The notes under the pieces were generated by a model. That model was not told the origin of the DNA. It saw only the letters and a list, made by a program, of their open reading frames with translations, and did not search any database. Position numbers and translations under genes: made by a program. A DNA stretch of 44,699 bases from Bacteroidales bacterium (lineage in GTDB: Bacteria > Bacteroidota > Bacteroidia > Bacteroidales > UBA932): assembly GCA_004552965.1 (NCBI GenBank), contig SFMU01000010.1, positions 1 through 44,699 on the forward strand, given 5' to 3'. Positions 16,150-24,141 of the stretch are shown here, in pieces (position 1 is the stretch's first letter; each line of letters begins with the position of its first letter).

Positions 16150-17730
16150 ATGAAAAACTTTATCAGAATGCTTGGCGTGGTGCTGCTTATGGCATCATGC
16201 TCCCAGGAGGCCTCCCTTCCGGAGGAAACGGTCCCTGATTCTTCTTCCCTGCCTGCCAACATGCTCTATCATGGCGAGATGGTGCTGGGCAGAACCCTCG
16301 AGAACCCATATTCATTGAAGAACATGGAGAATTCGCTGAAAGACCTTTACGGAACGCGAGCCGAAGTCACTCTCGAGCCGAACTGCCGTTATGTACGGTT
16401 TCTTCCGAAGGATGATGAGCAGTTTTCCGCTCTTGCCGACCTGGGCGTGGACATGTTCGACCACCCGCTTGACAGGGAGATTCTGCGTGACGGTGACTAC
16501 TGGCATGACCCTTCAGTCCCTGAGGATGAGATTACCTGGCAATATGCCACCGTCCCTTCCGACTTTATCTGCCCTGAAGGGATCGTTCACGAGGTGCTGG
16601 AAGACTGCTTCATTCCCGATGCCGTCGCACAGACCAAGGGCCTTGAATATGCCGACTGGAATGCCGTAGAGGCCAATGCCTTCCGTCTGACCGGTAATGA
16701 AGCCCTTCTCGAGCCTGAAACCAAGGCGAAAAAGTCCTACCCCTCTGGCCGTATCACGATAGTCGATTCCGGGCTGGAAGCGGGGAACCGTACCGTCGGA
16801 GTTTCTGGAGTCAAGGTTATGGCCAACACTATCGTCAAGGTGGCAAGTGCCTACACGGACGCTGAGGGCAACTATCGGATGACGACCCGCTTTTCGGCCA
16901 AGCCGCATTACCGCCTCTGCTTCAAGAACTCGAAAGGATTCTCCATAGGATTGAACCTGATCATTGTCCCCGCTTCACTCTCCAATCTTGGAAAGGGGAG
17001 TCCGGAAGGCATCGATGCCGAGGTCTCGACAGACAGCGGAGATGCCCTGTTCCGCAGGTGTGTGGTGAACAATGCTGCATATGATTTCTACGAAAGATGC
17101 AAAGAGGAAGGTCTGACACAGCCCCCTTCAGGCCTCAGATTCTGGATCCTCGGTTCACTCAAGTCTTCCTGTGCCCTCATGATGCACCATGGCGCCATGC
17201 TCGGAGAGGTCAAGCTCGTCTCGAATTATCTTGACCTCTACAAGACTCTCATCAGGGTCATCTCTCCCGACATCACCATCGGAGCCAAGAACATCAGCCA
17301 TGACTATGCCTCCCTGTATTCGGTAACGTCCCACGAATTGGCCCACGCTTCCCATTTCCAGAATGTCGGGTGTGACTACTGGGACACCCTGATCACCTAT
17401 GTGCTCAAGTCTTTCCTGCTGAACGGATCCTGCTACGGAACCGGAAACGGTGAGGATGCCGGCTACTGTGAGATCGCAGAGATGTGGGCATACTATCTTG
17501 AGCGCAGTATCATCAATCAGAGGTATCAATCTCAGAGGGGGTATCCTTCCTACTGGTTCCATCCGGAGATTCTTGATGGTCTGGAGGGGCTTGGGCTCAC
17601 ACATTCGCAGATTCTGAGTTCGATGGGGCGTGACGTGACAGACACCGATTCCTTCAAATCCAATCTGACAGCGGCTTATCCTTCAAAGAAGAGCGCCATC
17701 CAGCAAGTCTTCAGAACCTATTCCAGATAA
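16150..17730 (+). CDS. Putative lipid-anchored metallopeptidase with carboxypeptidase-regulatory-like domain
   Basis: A signal peptide ends in LLMASC (lipidated Cys17), so the product is probably a surface or periplasmic lipoprotein. Residues about 35-170 resemble the N-terminal region of many uncharacterised Bacteroidota lipoproteins (YVRFLPKDDEQ, DEITWQYATVPSDF). Residues about 197-265 look like a small beta-sandwich of the carboxypeptidase regulatory type (GVSGVKVMANT..ASAYTDAEGNYRM). The last 250 residues carry TSHELAHASHF: His395, Glu396 and His399 form HExxH, and Glu441 or Glu444 (YCEIAEMWAYYLE) could be the third zinc ligand of a gluzincin. Peptidase activity is inferred from these motifs only, and no named family was recognised. 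It is monocistronic, with its own promoter and dyad. Confidence 0.65.
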   Translation: MKNFIRMLGVVLLMASCSQEASLPEETVPDSSSLPANMLYHGEMVLGRTLENPYSLKNMENSLKDLYGTRAEVTLEPNCRYVRFLPKDDEQFSALADLGVDMFDHPLDREILRDGDYWHDPSVPEDEITWQYATVPSDFICPEGIVHEVLEDCFIPDAVAQTKGLEYADWNAVEANAFRLTGNEALLEPETKAKKSYPSGRITIVDSGLEAGNRTVGVSGVKVMANTIVKVASAYTDAEGNYRMTTRFSAKPHYRLCFKNSKGFSIGLNLIIVPASLSNLGKGSPEGIDAEVSTDSGDALFRRCVVNNAAYDFYERCKEEGLTQPPSGLRFWILGSLKSSCALMMHHGAMLGEVKLVSNYLDLYKTLIRVISPDITIGAKNISHDYASLYSVTSHELAHASHFQNVGCDYWDTLITYVLKSFLLNGSCYGTGNGEDAGYCEIAEMWAYYLERSIINQRYQSQRGYPSYWFHPEILDGLEGLGLTHSQILSSMGRDVTDTDSFKSNLTAAYPSKKSAIQQVFRTYSR

Positions 17731-17760
17731 CCTTTTTTGAGAAGATGGACCGCATTTGTC

Positions 17761-17791
17761 TTGCAAATACGAATTGTATTGCCTATATTTG
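17761..17791 (+). promoter_or_regulatory. Promoter of tRNA-Leu
   Basis: TTG (17761-17763), a 20-base spacer and TATATTTG (17784-17791). It lies 15 bases before the mature tRNA 5' end. Confidence 0.7.
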
Positions 17792-17806
17792 TGGTCCATT
17801 GCTTGA

Positions 17807-17889
17807 GCGCGGGTGGCGAAATGGTAGACGCGCTAGTTTCAGGAGCTAGTGTCAATTGCGACGTGTGAGTTCGACTCTCATCCCGCGCA
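17807..17889 (+). tRNA. tRNA-Leu (anticodon CAG)
   Basis: Acceptor stem GCGCGGG (17807-17813) pairs with CCCGCGC (17882-17888), with discriminator A. The D arm contains GCGAAATGGTAGACGC. The anticodon stem CTAGT/GCTAG encloses the loop TTCAGGA, giving anticodon CAG with G37. A long variable arm (GTC-AATT-GCGAC) and a T arm with GTTCGA(C) confirm a class II leucine tRNA. The 3' CCA is not encoded. Confidence 0.96.
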
Positions 17890-17894
17890 CTCGG

Positions 17895-17937
17895 AAAAAG
17901 GTTTGACTGAATGGTATCAGGAGGTCAGACCTTTTTT
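17895..17937. terminator. Bidirectional terminator between tRNA-Leu and the PerR-like gene
   Basis: AAAAAGGTTTGAC (17895-17907) pairs with GTCAGACCTTTTTT (17924-17937) with one T-G wobble. T runs stand on both strands. The right arm overlaps the stop codon of the minus-strand regulator, so one hairpin serves both transcripts. Confidence 0.87.
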
Positions 17938-18377
17938 CTGTGTCTGGTGGGATGGACCAGGATGTTGACTTCTATGCCTTCGACCTTGAATCCACGGAAT
18001 CTCTTGCCTGCGAACAGTTCGTCGATCCTTCTCATCAACTCTTCGTCAGGATAGTCGATCAGCGAGTCTTCCATCGTGTTGTAGAGGTGGAGATGCCTCC
18101 TGGTGGAGATGTCGAACACCATTTTCCCGCCCATGGTCAGACGGTTCCGGCACAGGTTGAGGGCCGTCAGCTGAGTCAGGATGTTGTAGACGGAAGCAAC
18201 CGAAACCTTGGATTTCGCCTGTCCGGCAATGTGCGAAGCCACCTCGTCTGCGCTGGCATGACCCAGGCTGACAAGGGCTTCATACACGGCAATCCTCTGT
18301 GGTGTGACTTTCAGGTTGTGCTTCCGGAGAGTATCTTCGAAGGCTTTGCCGTCAGACTGTAGGCTCCTCTTTCCCAT
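17925..18377 (-). CDS. Fur-family regulator, PerR-like
   Basis: A 150-residue winged-helix repressor of the Fur superfamily (KVTPQRIAVYEAL, then SVASVYNILTQL as the DNA-recognition helix). The residues aligned with the metal-sensing site of Bacillus PerR seem present: His40 (GHASADEV), Asp89 (VFDIS), His95 and His97 (HLHLYN) and Asp108 (LIDYPDEE). The Cys-x-x-Cys pairs that bind structural zinc in classic Fur and PerR are missing. The Asp at the fifth ligand and the divergent thioredoxin reductase gene favour peroxide sensing; this is inference. The ATG at 18377 is preferred because the longer frame would run into the -7 box. Confidence 0.85.
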   Translation of the reverse strand: MGKRSLQSDGKAFEDTLRKHNLKVTPQRIAVYEALVSLGHASADEVASHIAGQAKSKVSVASVYNILTQLTALNLCRNRLTMGGKMVFDISTRRHLHLYNTMEDSLIDYPDEELMRRIDELFAGKRFRGFKVEGIEVNILVHPTRHRKKV

Positions 18378-18394
18378 ATTCGGTTCTTCTGGCA

Positions 18395-18402
18395 CAAAAA
18401 TA
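18395..18402 (-). promoter_or_regulatory. Bacteroidota -7 box for the PerR-like gene
   Basis: Reads TATTTTTG on the minus strand, 18 bases before the ATG at 18377. It is divergent from the trxB box 24 bases away, so the regulator could control both genes from one site. Confidence 0.6.
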
Positions 18403-18426
18403 AGCAAATCAGACAAAAAATATCGC

Positions 18427-18434
18427 TATATTTG
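18427..18434 (+). promoter_or_regulatory. Bacteroidota -7 box for trxB
   Basis: TATATTTG matches TAnnTTTG, 61 bases before the trxB ATG. No clear -33 TTTG is seen. Confidence 0.65.
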
Positions 18435-18495
18435 TAAACTTGAGACAATAATCTCACGATAATTTACAGACACATTTATCTGGACAGCAATCGAT

Positions 18496-19413
18496 ATGGA
18501 AAAAGTCAGATGCCTGATCATAGGAGGAGGCCCTGCCGGCTACACTTCAGCGATTTATGCCTCTAGGGCCGGTCTTGCTCCGGTTCTCTACGAGGGAATG
18601 GAACCCGGAGGCCAGTTGACCACCACGACCGTAGTTGAGAACTTCCCGGGATTCCCGGAAGGAATCGATGCCAATGTGCTGATGTCCGGGATGAGAGAGC
18701 AGGCTCTGCGTTTCGGCGCTGACATCCGCAACGGTGCCATCACATCGGTGGATTTCTCTTCCAGGCCTCTGAAGGTGACTGTGGATTCCGGACACGGAAT
18801 CGAAGCCGATGCTGTCATTATCGCGACCGGTGCATCGGCAAAGTATCTTGGCCTTCCTTCCGAAAGGAAGTTCAGGGGACTGGGCGTCTCTGCCTGCGCT
18901 ACCTGTGACGGCTTCTTCTACCGCCGCAAGGATGTTGCGGTAGTGGGTGGCGGCGACACAGCCTGCGAAGAGGCTACCTATCTTGCGGGAATATGCAGGA
19001 AAGTCTACATGATAGTGCGTCGCGATGTGTTCCGTGCCTCTCTGGCAATGCAGGAAAGGGTGAAGTCGACGCCGAACATAGAGATTCTCTGGAACTGCTC
19101 CACGAAAGAAATCCTCGGGGATGAAAATGGAGTGACCGGAGCGAGGATCGAGCGCAAGGACGGTACTGTTTTTGATATTGCAGTGGACGGGTTTTTCCTT
19201 GCCATAGGCCATCATCCGAATTCTGACGTGTTCAAGGAATATGTCCGTACGGACGACAATGGCTATATCCTTACAGCAGGGGAGTCTTGTGCTACCAATG
19301 TTGAAGGAGTCTTTGCTGCAGGGGATGTCCGTGATCCGCGTTACAGGCAGGCGATCACAGCTGCCGCCTCTGGCTGCAAAGCTGCCCTTGAAGTTGAAAA
19401 GTATCTAATGTAG
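18496..19413 (+). CDS. trxB: Thioredoxin-disulfide reductase
   Basis: Flavoenzyme that passes electrons from NADPH to thioredoxin. GGGPAGYTSAIYASRAG (about 10-26) is the FAD-binding fold, CATC (Cys134, Cys137) is the redox disulfide, VVGGGDTACEEA is the NADPH fold and AAGDVRDPRYRQ is the C-terminal FAD motif. At 305 residues it is complete and close to the E. coli enzyme. It is transcribed away from the PerR-like gene, and bamD starts one base after its stop, an unusual joining of redox and envelope genes that may share a transcript. Confidence 0.97.
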   Translation: MEKVRCLIIGGGPAGYTSAIYASRAGLAPVLYEGMEPGGQLTTTTVVENFPGFPEGIDANVLMSGMREQALRFGADIRNGAITSVDFSSRPLKVTVDSGHGIEADAVIIATGASAKYLGLPSERKFRGLGVSACATCDGFFYRRKDVAVVGGGDTACEEATYLAGICRKVYMIVRRDVFRASLAMQERVKSTPNIEILWNCSTKEILGDENGVTGARIERKDGTVFDIAVDGFFLAIGHHPNSDVFKEYVRTDDNGYILTAGESCATNVEGVFAAGDVRDPRYRQAITAAASGCKAALEVEKYLM

Positions 19414-19414
19414 A

Positions 19415-20320
19415 ATGACAGACATGACCACCAGAACATTCAAGACGACTCTGTTCATAGTCATAGCATCTCTTCTGATCCAGTCCTGCAAGACCCAGTA
19501 TGAGATTCTTCTTACCGGAAACGACGTCGATGCCAAGTATGAGGCGGCTTTCGACTATTTCAATCACGGCAAGTATTCCAAGGCTTCTCAGCTGTTCGAG
19601 AACCTCACGGTGCTTACCTCGAACACGGACCGTGATGACACTGTCCATTTTTACTGGGGTTTGAGCAACTACCGTTTCAGGGACTACTACACTGCCGAGA
19701 CCAATTTCTCGAAGTTCCTGATGACTTTCCCATACAGCCCGTTCTACGAGGAGGCCGCCTTCCTGAGGATCGACTGCCTCTACCGCTCGACCTACAGGTG
19801 GGAGCTCGACCAGGCCCCGACATATTCGGCAATCGAAATCATATCCCAGTATATTCAGGAGAATCCCAAGTCCACGCATGTCCCTATCTGCCGGAAGATG
19901 CTCGCCGAACTTAACGAGCGCCTTGACAAGAAAGCCTTCGAGAACGCGCGGCTCTACTATAAGATGGAAGATTACAAGGCCGCCTGGGTCTCCTTCAAGA
20001 ACATCCTTAAGGATGACTATGACAATGTCTACCGTGAGGACATCCTCTACTATCTTGCGAAGTCGTCCTACAAATATGCGCTGAACTCTATGGAATCGAA
20101 GCAGAGGGAGCGTTATCTGACCTTTGTTGATGATTACTACAATTTCATCGGAGAGGCTCCGGAATCGCCTTACAGGAAGGAACTGGATGTGCTTTTCCGC
20201 AGGGCGCAGAAGGCTTTGGGCCAGTATTCGGGCACGGATGACGAACTCAAGGAGAAGGAAAAGGATTTTGAGCGCGAGAGAAAGAAATTAATGAAACAAT
20301 CCTTGGAAGCTCAGGAGTAA
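19415..20320 (+). CDS. bamD: Outer membrane assembly lipoprotein BamD
   Basis: A lipid-anchored partner of BamA in outer membrane protein assembly. The signal ends in LLIQSC (Cys25). Tetratricopeptide-type helices follow: YEAAFDYFNHGKYSKASQLFENL, then a FPYSPFYEEAAFLRIDCLY repeat and a later KAFENARLYYKMEDYKAAWVSF repeat, as in the YfiO family. The C-terminus (about 275-301) is a charged helix rich in Lys and Glu. At 301 residues it is longer than E. coli BamD (245), as is usual in this phylum. The RNA polymerase omega-like gene follows 27 bases downstream. Confidence 0.94.
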   Translation: MTDMTTRTFKTTLFIVIASLLIQSCKTQYEILLTGNDVDAKYEAAFDYFNHGKYSKASQLFENLTVLTSNTDRDDTVHFYWGLSNYRFRDYYTAETNFSKFLMTFPYSPFYEEAAFLRIDCLYRSTYRWELDQAPTYSAIEIISQYIQENPKSTHVPICRKMLAELNERLDKKAFENARLYYKMEDYKAAWVSFKNILKDDYDNVYREDILYYLAKSSYKYALNSMESKQRERYLTFVDDYYNFIGEAPESPYRKELDVLFRRAQKALGQYSGTDDELKEKEKDFERERKKLMKQSLEAQE

Positions 20321-20347
20321 AACTATTGACAAACATCAATATTCGAT

Positions 20348-20668
20348 ATGGAAATTAAGAAGAAAGTCCCTACAAACACCATCACAAGGGACATCAAGGA
20401 TCTTGCCGCACCTACCGGCAACATCTATGAAACAGTTGTAATCCTTTACAAGAGAGCAAATCAGATTGCTCTGGCAGAGAAGAAGGAACTTGCCAAGAAA
20501 CTTGAGGATTTCCGTTCCGACCGCGATACCATGGAAGAAGTGTTCGAGAACAGGGAGCAGATAGAGATTTCAAAGTACTACGAGAAGCTTCCTAAGCCGG
20601 ATCTCATCGCCATCTCGGAATTCGAGGATGGTGAACTCTTCTACAGGACTGCCGGACAGGAAGATTAA
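20348..20668 (+). CDS. rpoZ: DNA-directed RNA polymerase omega subunit (Bacteroidota type)
   Basis: A 106-residue protein of the divergent Bacteroidota omega/Rpb6-like group: TRDIKDLAAPTGNIYETVVI, then LYKRANQIALAEKKEL, and NREQIEISKYYEKLPKPDLI near the end. It helps fold and hold the beta' subunit. Identification rests on resemblance to proteins annotated this way next to bamD in related genomes; the similarity to E. coli RpoZ is weak. Confidence 0.87.
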   Translation: MEIKKKVPTNTITRDIKDLAAPTGNIYETVVILYKRANQIALAEKKELAKKLEDFRSDRDTMEEVFENREQIEISKYYEKLPKPDLIAISEFEDGELFYRTAGQED

Positions 20669-20675
20669 CGGGGCA

Positions 20676-22352
20676 ATGCTGAAGTCCCTTCAGATTGGAA
20701 ATTATGTCTTGATAGACTCTCTGGATGTTACGTTCCCGGAGGGTCTAGTCATTATTACCGGACAGACGGGTGCCGGAAAGTCGATTCTTCTGGGGGCCCT
20801 GTCCCTTCTTCTCGGTGAGAAGGCCGATGCTTCATCCGTTGCCCAGGGTGCAGACAGCTGCTTTGTGGAGGCGACATTTGCAGTTCCAGAATCAGACACT
20901 GACTTGATGGCAATCCTTGCAGACAACGAACTCTGTTCGGAAGATGGTGACATCATAGTGCGCAGGGTTGTCAACAGAACCGGGCGTTCCAGATCATTTG
21001 TCAATGATTCTCCTGTCAATCTTCCTCTGCTTCAAAGCATTGTGTCACGTCTGGTCGACATCCACTCCCAGCATCAGACTCTTCTGCTTTCCGACAGCGG
21101 TTTCCAGCTTTCGATGCTTGACCATTTCGCCGGCAACACCTCTCTGCTGGAGCGCTGTGCCACTCTCTATCATTCAATCCGGGAGAAGCAGAGTGAACTT
21201 GAAAAGGTTCGCATCCGTCTGGAGAGGATGGCGGAGGAACGGGATTATAATCTTTCCAGGTACCGTCGTCTTGAAGAGGCCAAACTGAAGGAGGGCGAAC
21301 TGGAGGAGTTCGAACAGGAACAGAAGCAGCTCGCAAATGCCGAAGAGATAAAGACGGAACTCTGCATGGTGGAGTCTCTTTTCAGCTCTTCTGACCTGCC
21401 TTCGGATGCCTTGCCTGTGTCTTCAGCCCTTAAGGAGATCCAGCGTCAGCTCGAGAAGGTCTCCAGGTTCATTCCGCAGGCCGAGTCTCTTGCTGAGAGG
21501 GTCTTGACCGCCCGGACAGACCTTGAAGATGTCGTAGCCGAGGTGATGGCAATCAATTCCCGGACTGAACTGTCTGCCGACAGGCTTTCCTATGTCGAAG
21601 ACCGGCTATCCCTCCTGTATGATCTGCTGAAAAAGTACTCCGCATCTTCGGTTGCCGAATTGATTGCGCAGAGGGATTCCCTCTCGGGAATGCTGTTCGA
21701 CTCCCAGGTCGTCGAGGATCGTATGGCGGAACTCCGGAATGAAATAGAATCCTTGTCTTCTGAATATTCGGAAGTCTCTTCCCGTCTCCGGGAAGCAAGA
21801 CTCTCAGCTTCTGTCCCTTTCGCCCGGGAAGTTACGGCCGCGATCCGTGAGCTTGAACTCGAGCGTGCAGTCTTTGACGTTGAAGTGACAGAAGGTCCTG
21901 CCTCGGCAAAAGGCAGCGACAATGTGCGTTTCCTTTTCTCAGCTGCAGGTTCGTCTCCGACCGATGTCTCGAAATGCGCTTCCGGCGGTGAAATGTCCCG
22001 TCTGATGCTTTGCCTCAAGGACATGATGGCCCGCTTTGTCAAGATGCCCACCCTGATTTTCGATGAGATTGACACCGGCGTTTCCGGCAGCGTTGCGGCC
22101 AGGATCGGAGAAAAAATCTGTTCGATGGGCAGGAATATGCAGGTCTTCGCCATCACTCATCTCCCGCAGGTTGCAGCCAAAGGCGATGCCCATTATGTTG
22201 TGGAAAAGCATTTCGATGACAATCTCGGCAAGGCAACATCGACCATCCGCCTGCTTCAGGGAGAAGACAGGATCATGGAGGTGGCGCGGATGCTCTCCGG
22301 AACGACTCTGACGAATGCCGCAATTGAAAATGCAAAGGAGCTCCTCGGTTGA
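20676..22352 (+). CDS. recN: DNA repair protein RecN
   Basis: An SMC-like ATPase for double-strand break repair, 558 residues. The Walker A GQTGAGKSI is near residue 31. A long coiled coil follows (about 150-370), and the signature SGGEMSRLMLCLK and Walker B LIFDEIDTGVSG lie at the C-terminal end, followed by the ITHLPQVAAKGD loop: the standard RecN pattern. The ATG at 20676 (MLKSLQIGNYVLIDSL) is chosen; a longer frame from 20628 would overlap the omega gene. A terminator begins inside the last codons. Confidence 0.96.
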   Translation: MLKSLQIGNYVLIDSLDVTFPEGLVIITGQTGAGKSILLGALSLLLGEKADASSVAQGADSCFVEATFAVPESDTDLMAILADNELCSEDGDIIVRRVVNRTGRSRSFVNDSPVNLPLLQSIVSRLVDIHSQHQTLLLSDSGFQLSMLDHFAGNTSLLERCATLYHSIREKQSELEKVRIRLERMAEERDYNLSRYRRLEEAKLKEGELEEFEQEQKQLANAEEIKTELCMVESLFSSSDLPSDALPVSSALKEIQRQLEKVSRFIPQAESLAERVLTARTDLEDVVAEVMAINSRTELSADRLSYVEDRLSLLYDLLKKYSASSVAELIAQRDSLSGMLFDSQVVEDRMAELRNEIESLSSEYSEVSSRLREARLSASVPFAREVTAAIRELELERAVFDVEVTEGPASAKGSDNVRFLFSAAGSSPTDVSKCASGGEMSRLMLCLKDMMARFVKMPTLIFDEIDTGVSGSVAARIGEKICSMGRNMQVFAITHLPQVAAKGDAHYVVEKHFDDNLGKATSTIRLLQGEDRIMEVARMLSGTTLTNAAIENAKELLG

Positions 22353-22366
22353 GGAACTCCTTTTTT
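22336..22366 (+). terminator. Intrinsic terminator after recN
   Basis: AGGAG (22336-22340) pairs with CTCCT (22357-22361), and CCTC with GAGG around a GGTT loop, followed by six T. The recN stop codon lies in the hairpin. Confidence 0.87.
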
Positions 22367-22389
22367 GAATGTCAGAATAGTCCGGTTGC

Positions 22390-24138
22390 TTAGCGGTCGA
22401 CGATTCGTATGGTGTAATCCGGGGAATATACGACCCTGCGGACTGCCTTGTTGACCAACCCTCCATCCGGCTTGTTGACCAGGTCCAGATCGGACTGGAG
22501 ACCGCAAATCCTGCCGCAGCTACGAATATTCCTTCCGTATTCCCTTGAAGCTTTCGCGAAGAAACACATCAGGTCGAAACCTTGGAAAGCGGAAAGGCTA
22601 GGCTCTGTGTTGAACACAGCCCTGTATTCATGGATGAAATCCTTTGCCTCCTTTGAATCGTAGTCGATGTAGTAGGTTCCTGTAATGTGCGTGTTGACTG
22701 CATGGAGCTGTGCCACATCTATTCCGTCACTGCCTTCGAAAGATCTCAGCTTTGCAGTACCATAGAGCTGTACGTCGATCTTTTCGCTGGAGGAAACCAG
22801 GAAAATGTTTCGCACCGCCTCCATGACGAACGGTCTGTTGTCAGAGGCAATGACAATCCTCACTGACCCCTGAGCTTTCATCTCCCTCTTCATCGCATCC
22901 ATGATGCTTCTCCCCTCGAGGACATTGAAGGAAAGGGTAGAGTAGTGTATTCCAGAAGCCTCCATCGCCTTTATGACGGAAGCGCTATAGCTGGATTGGT
23001 TGCTACCTGTCTGTCTGATCATCAGGCATTTGTCTCCATTCCTGAAGTCATCCCTGATCCAATGGATCATGTCGCTTATCTGGGTTCCGACCGAAGTGGG
23101 AGTCTGGATGACGTTCTTGACCGTGTCCGCAATGCTTTCAGCCTTCGGGTCAAGAGGTGAGACTATCCAGGTTCTCGACTTGCATTTCGATACCGCTTTC
23201 ATGATGTCTGCATTGGAGACAGGGCCTATGATGTAGTCGCTCTTTTCGAACAGATTGTCCGGCATGGCTTCTGAAACTACGTCTACCACATCGAGGTTGA
23301 TCCTGTAGCCCTTCTTGCCGAGATCCCTTGCGGCCATCAGCGCACCGGAATAGAAATCCATCATCTGGCTGTTCCCGCCTTTCCGGACATTGAACGGAAG
23401 AGCCAGGGCAATGTTGACATCGTTGGACTTCCGGGACGGGAAGAGAGTGACCGGATCTTTCTCCTTATCCTTTTCTGATACTGCGTCTTCAGCTGTCTTG
23501 CCATCATCTTCCTTCTCAGCTTCGGCAATGCCTTTCCCGCTCTCCAGGGCTGTATCGCTGCCAGGCTCCGGCAACTTGTACTCCCATGCCTGGGAATCTT
23601 TCGGAATCTTCAGCATCTGCTTTCTCTGGAGTTTCTCTGAAGAAAGATTGTTGATGTTCATTATCGACCTCTTCGACACGTTGTACTTCGAAGAAATCGA
23701 CTCGAGGTCTTCGTACCATTTGACTTTATGGAAGATATATCCTTCATCTGCCTTCTGCTTTGCCTTGGACACGCCGGCATCCTCTTCCTTTCCCTTGCCC
23801 TCCTCTTGTCCCTGAGCCTCTGTCGGTGAAACCTTGCCGTCTTTGAACGGTATCAGCAGAATCTGTCCCTTCTTCAGCCCTTCCTTTTCAAGGTTCAGTC
23901 CGGAATTCGCCGAATAGATTTCCTCAAGGCTGACTCCGTAGGCCTTCGAAATTGAAAAGAGTGTCTGACGCTCCTCGACAATGTGGGAGTAATAAAGCTT
24001 CCCACCTGAGCGGACTTTCTCCTGGGATACCTTCACAACGGGATTTGAATATTCCTGTGCGCAGACTGCAGTCGGAAGCAGGGAAACTGAGGCAATCGCA
24101 AGGATTGCAGCATATATGGCGGTTTTGAGTCTGTACAT
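22390..24138 (-). CDS. Exported protein with two LysM domains and a periplasmic-binding-protein-like domain
   Basis: A signal peptide (cleavage near AVCAQ, residue 28) is followed by two LysM modules that should bind peptidoglycan: about 51-96 (HIVEERQTLFSISKAYGVS) and about 135-180 (HKVKWYEDLESISSKYNVS). A charged linker (about 190-235, Lys/Glu/Asp-rich) leads to a C-terminal domain (about 240-582) with the alternating strand pattern of type 1 periplasmic-binding folds (VNIALALPFNVRKGG, DYIIGPVSNADIMKAV, VRIVIASDNRPFVMEAV). It resembles proteins annotated as LysM plus amino-acid-binding-like in Bacteroidota, whose ligand is unknown. It is the last gene of a minus operon, three bases after the glycosyltransferase. 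Confidence 0.85.
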   Translation of the reverse strand: MYRLKTAIYAAILAIASVSLLPTAVCAQEYSNPVVKVSQEKVRSGGKLYYSHIVEERQTLFSISKAYGVSLEEIYSANSGLNLEKEGLKKGQILLIPFKDGKVSPTEAQGQEEGKGKEEDAGVSKAKQKADEGYIFHKVKWYEDLESISSKYNVSKRSIMNINNLSSEKLQRKQMLKIPKDSQAWEYKLPEPGSDTALESGKGIAEAEKEDDGKTAEDAVSEKDKEKDPVTLFPSRKSNDVNIALALPFNVRKGGNSQMMDFYSGALMAARDLGKKGYRINLDVVDVVSEAMPDNLFEKSDYIIGPVSNADIMKAVSKCKSRTWIVSPLDPKAESIADTVKNVIQTPTSVGTQISDMIHWIRDDFRNGDKCLMIRQTGSNQSSYSASVIKAMEASGIHYSTLSFNVLEGRSIMDAMKREMKAQGSVRIVIASDNRPFVMEAVRNIFLVSSSEKIDVQLYGTAKLRSFEGSDGIDVAQLHAVNTHITGTYYIDYDSKEAKDFIHEYRAVFNTEPSLSAFQGFDLMCFFAKASREYGRNIRSCGRICGLQSDLDLVNKPDGGLVNKAVRRVVYSPDYTIRIVDR

Positions 24139-24141
24139 TGT

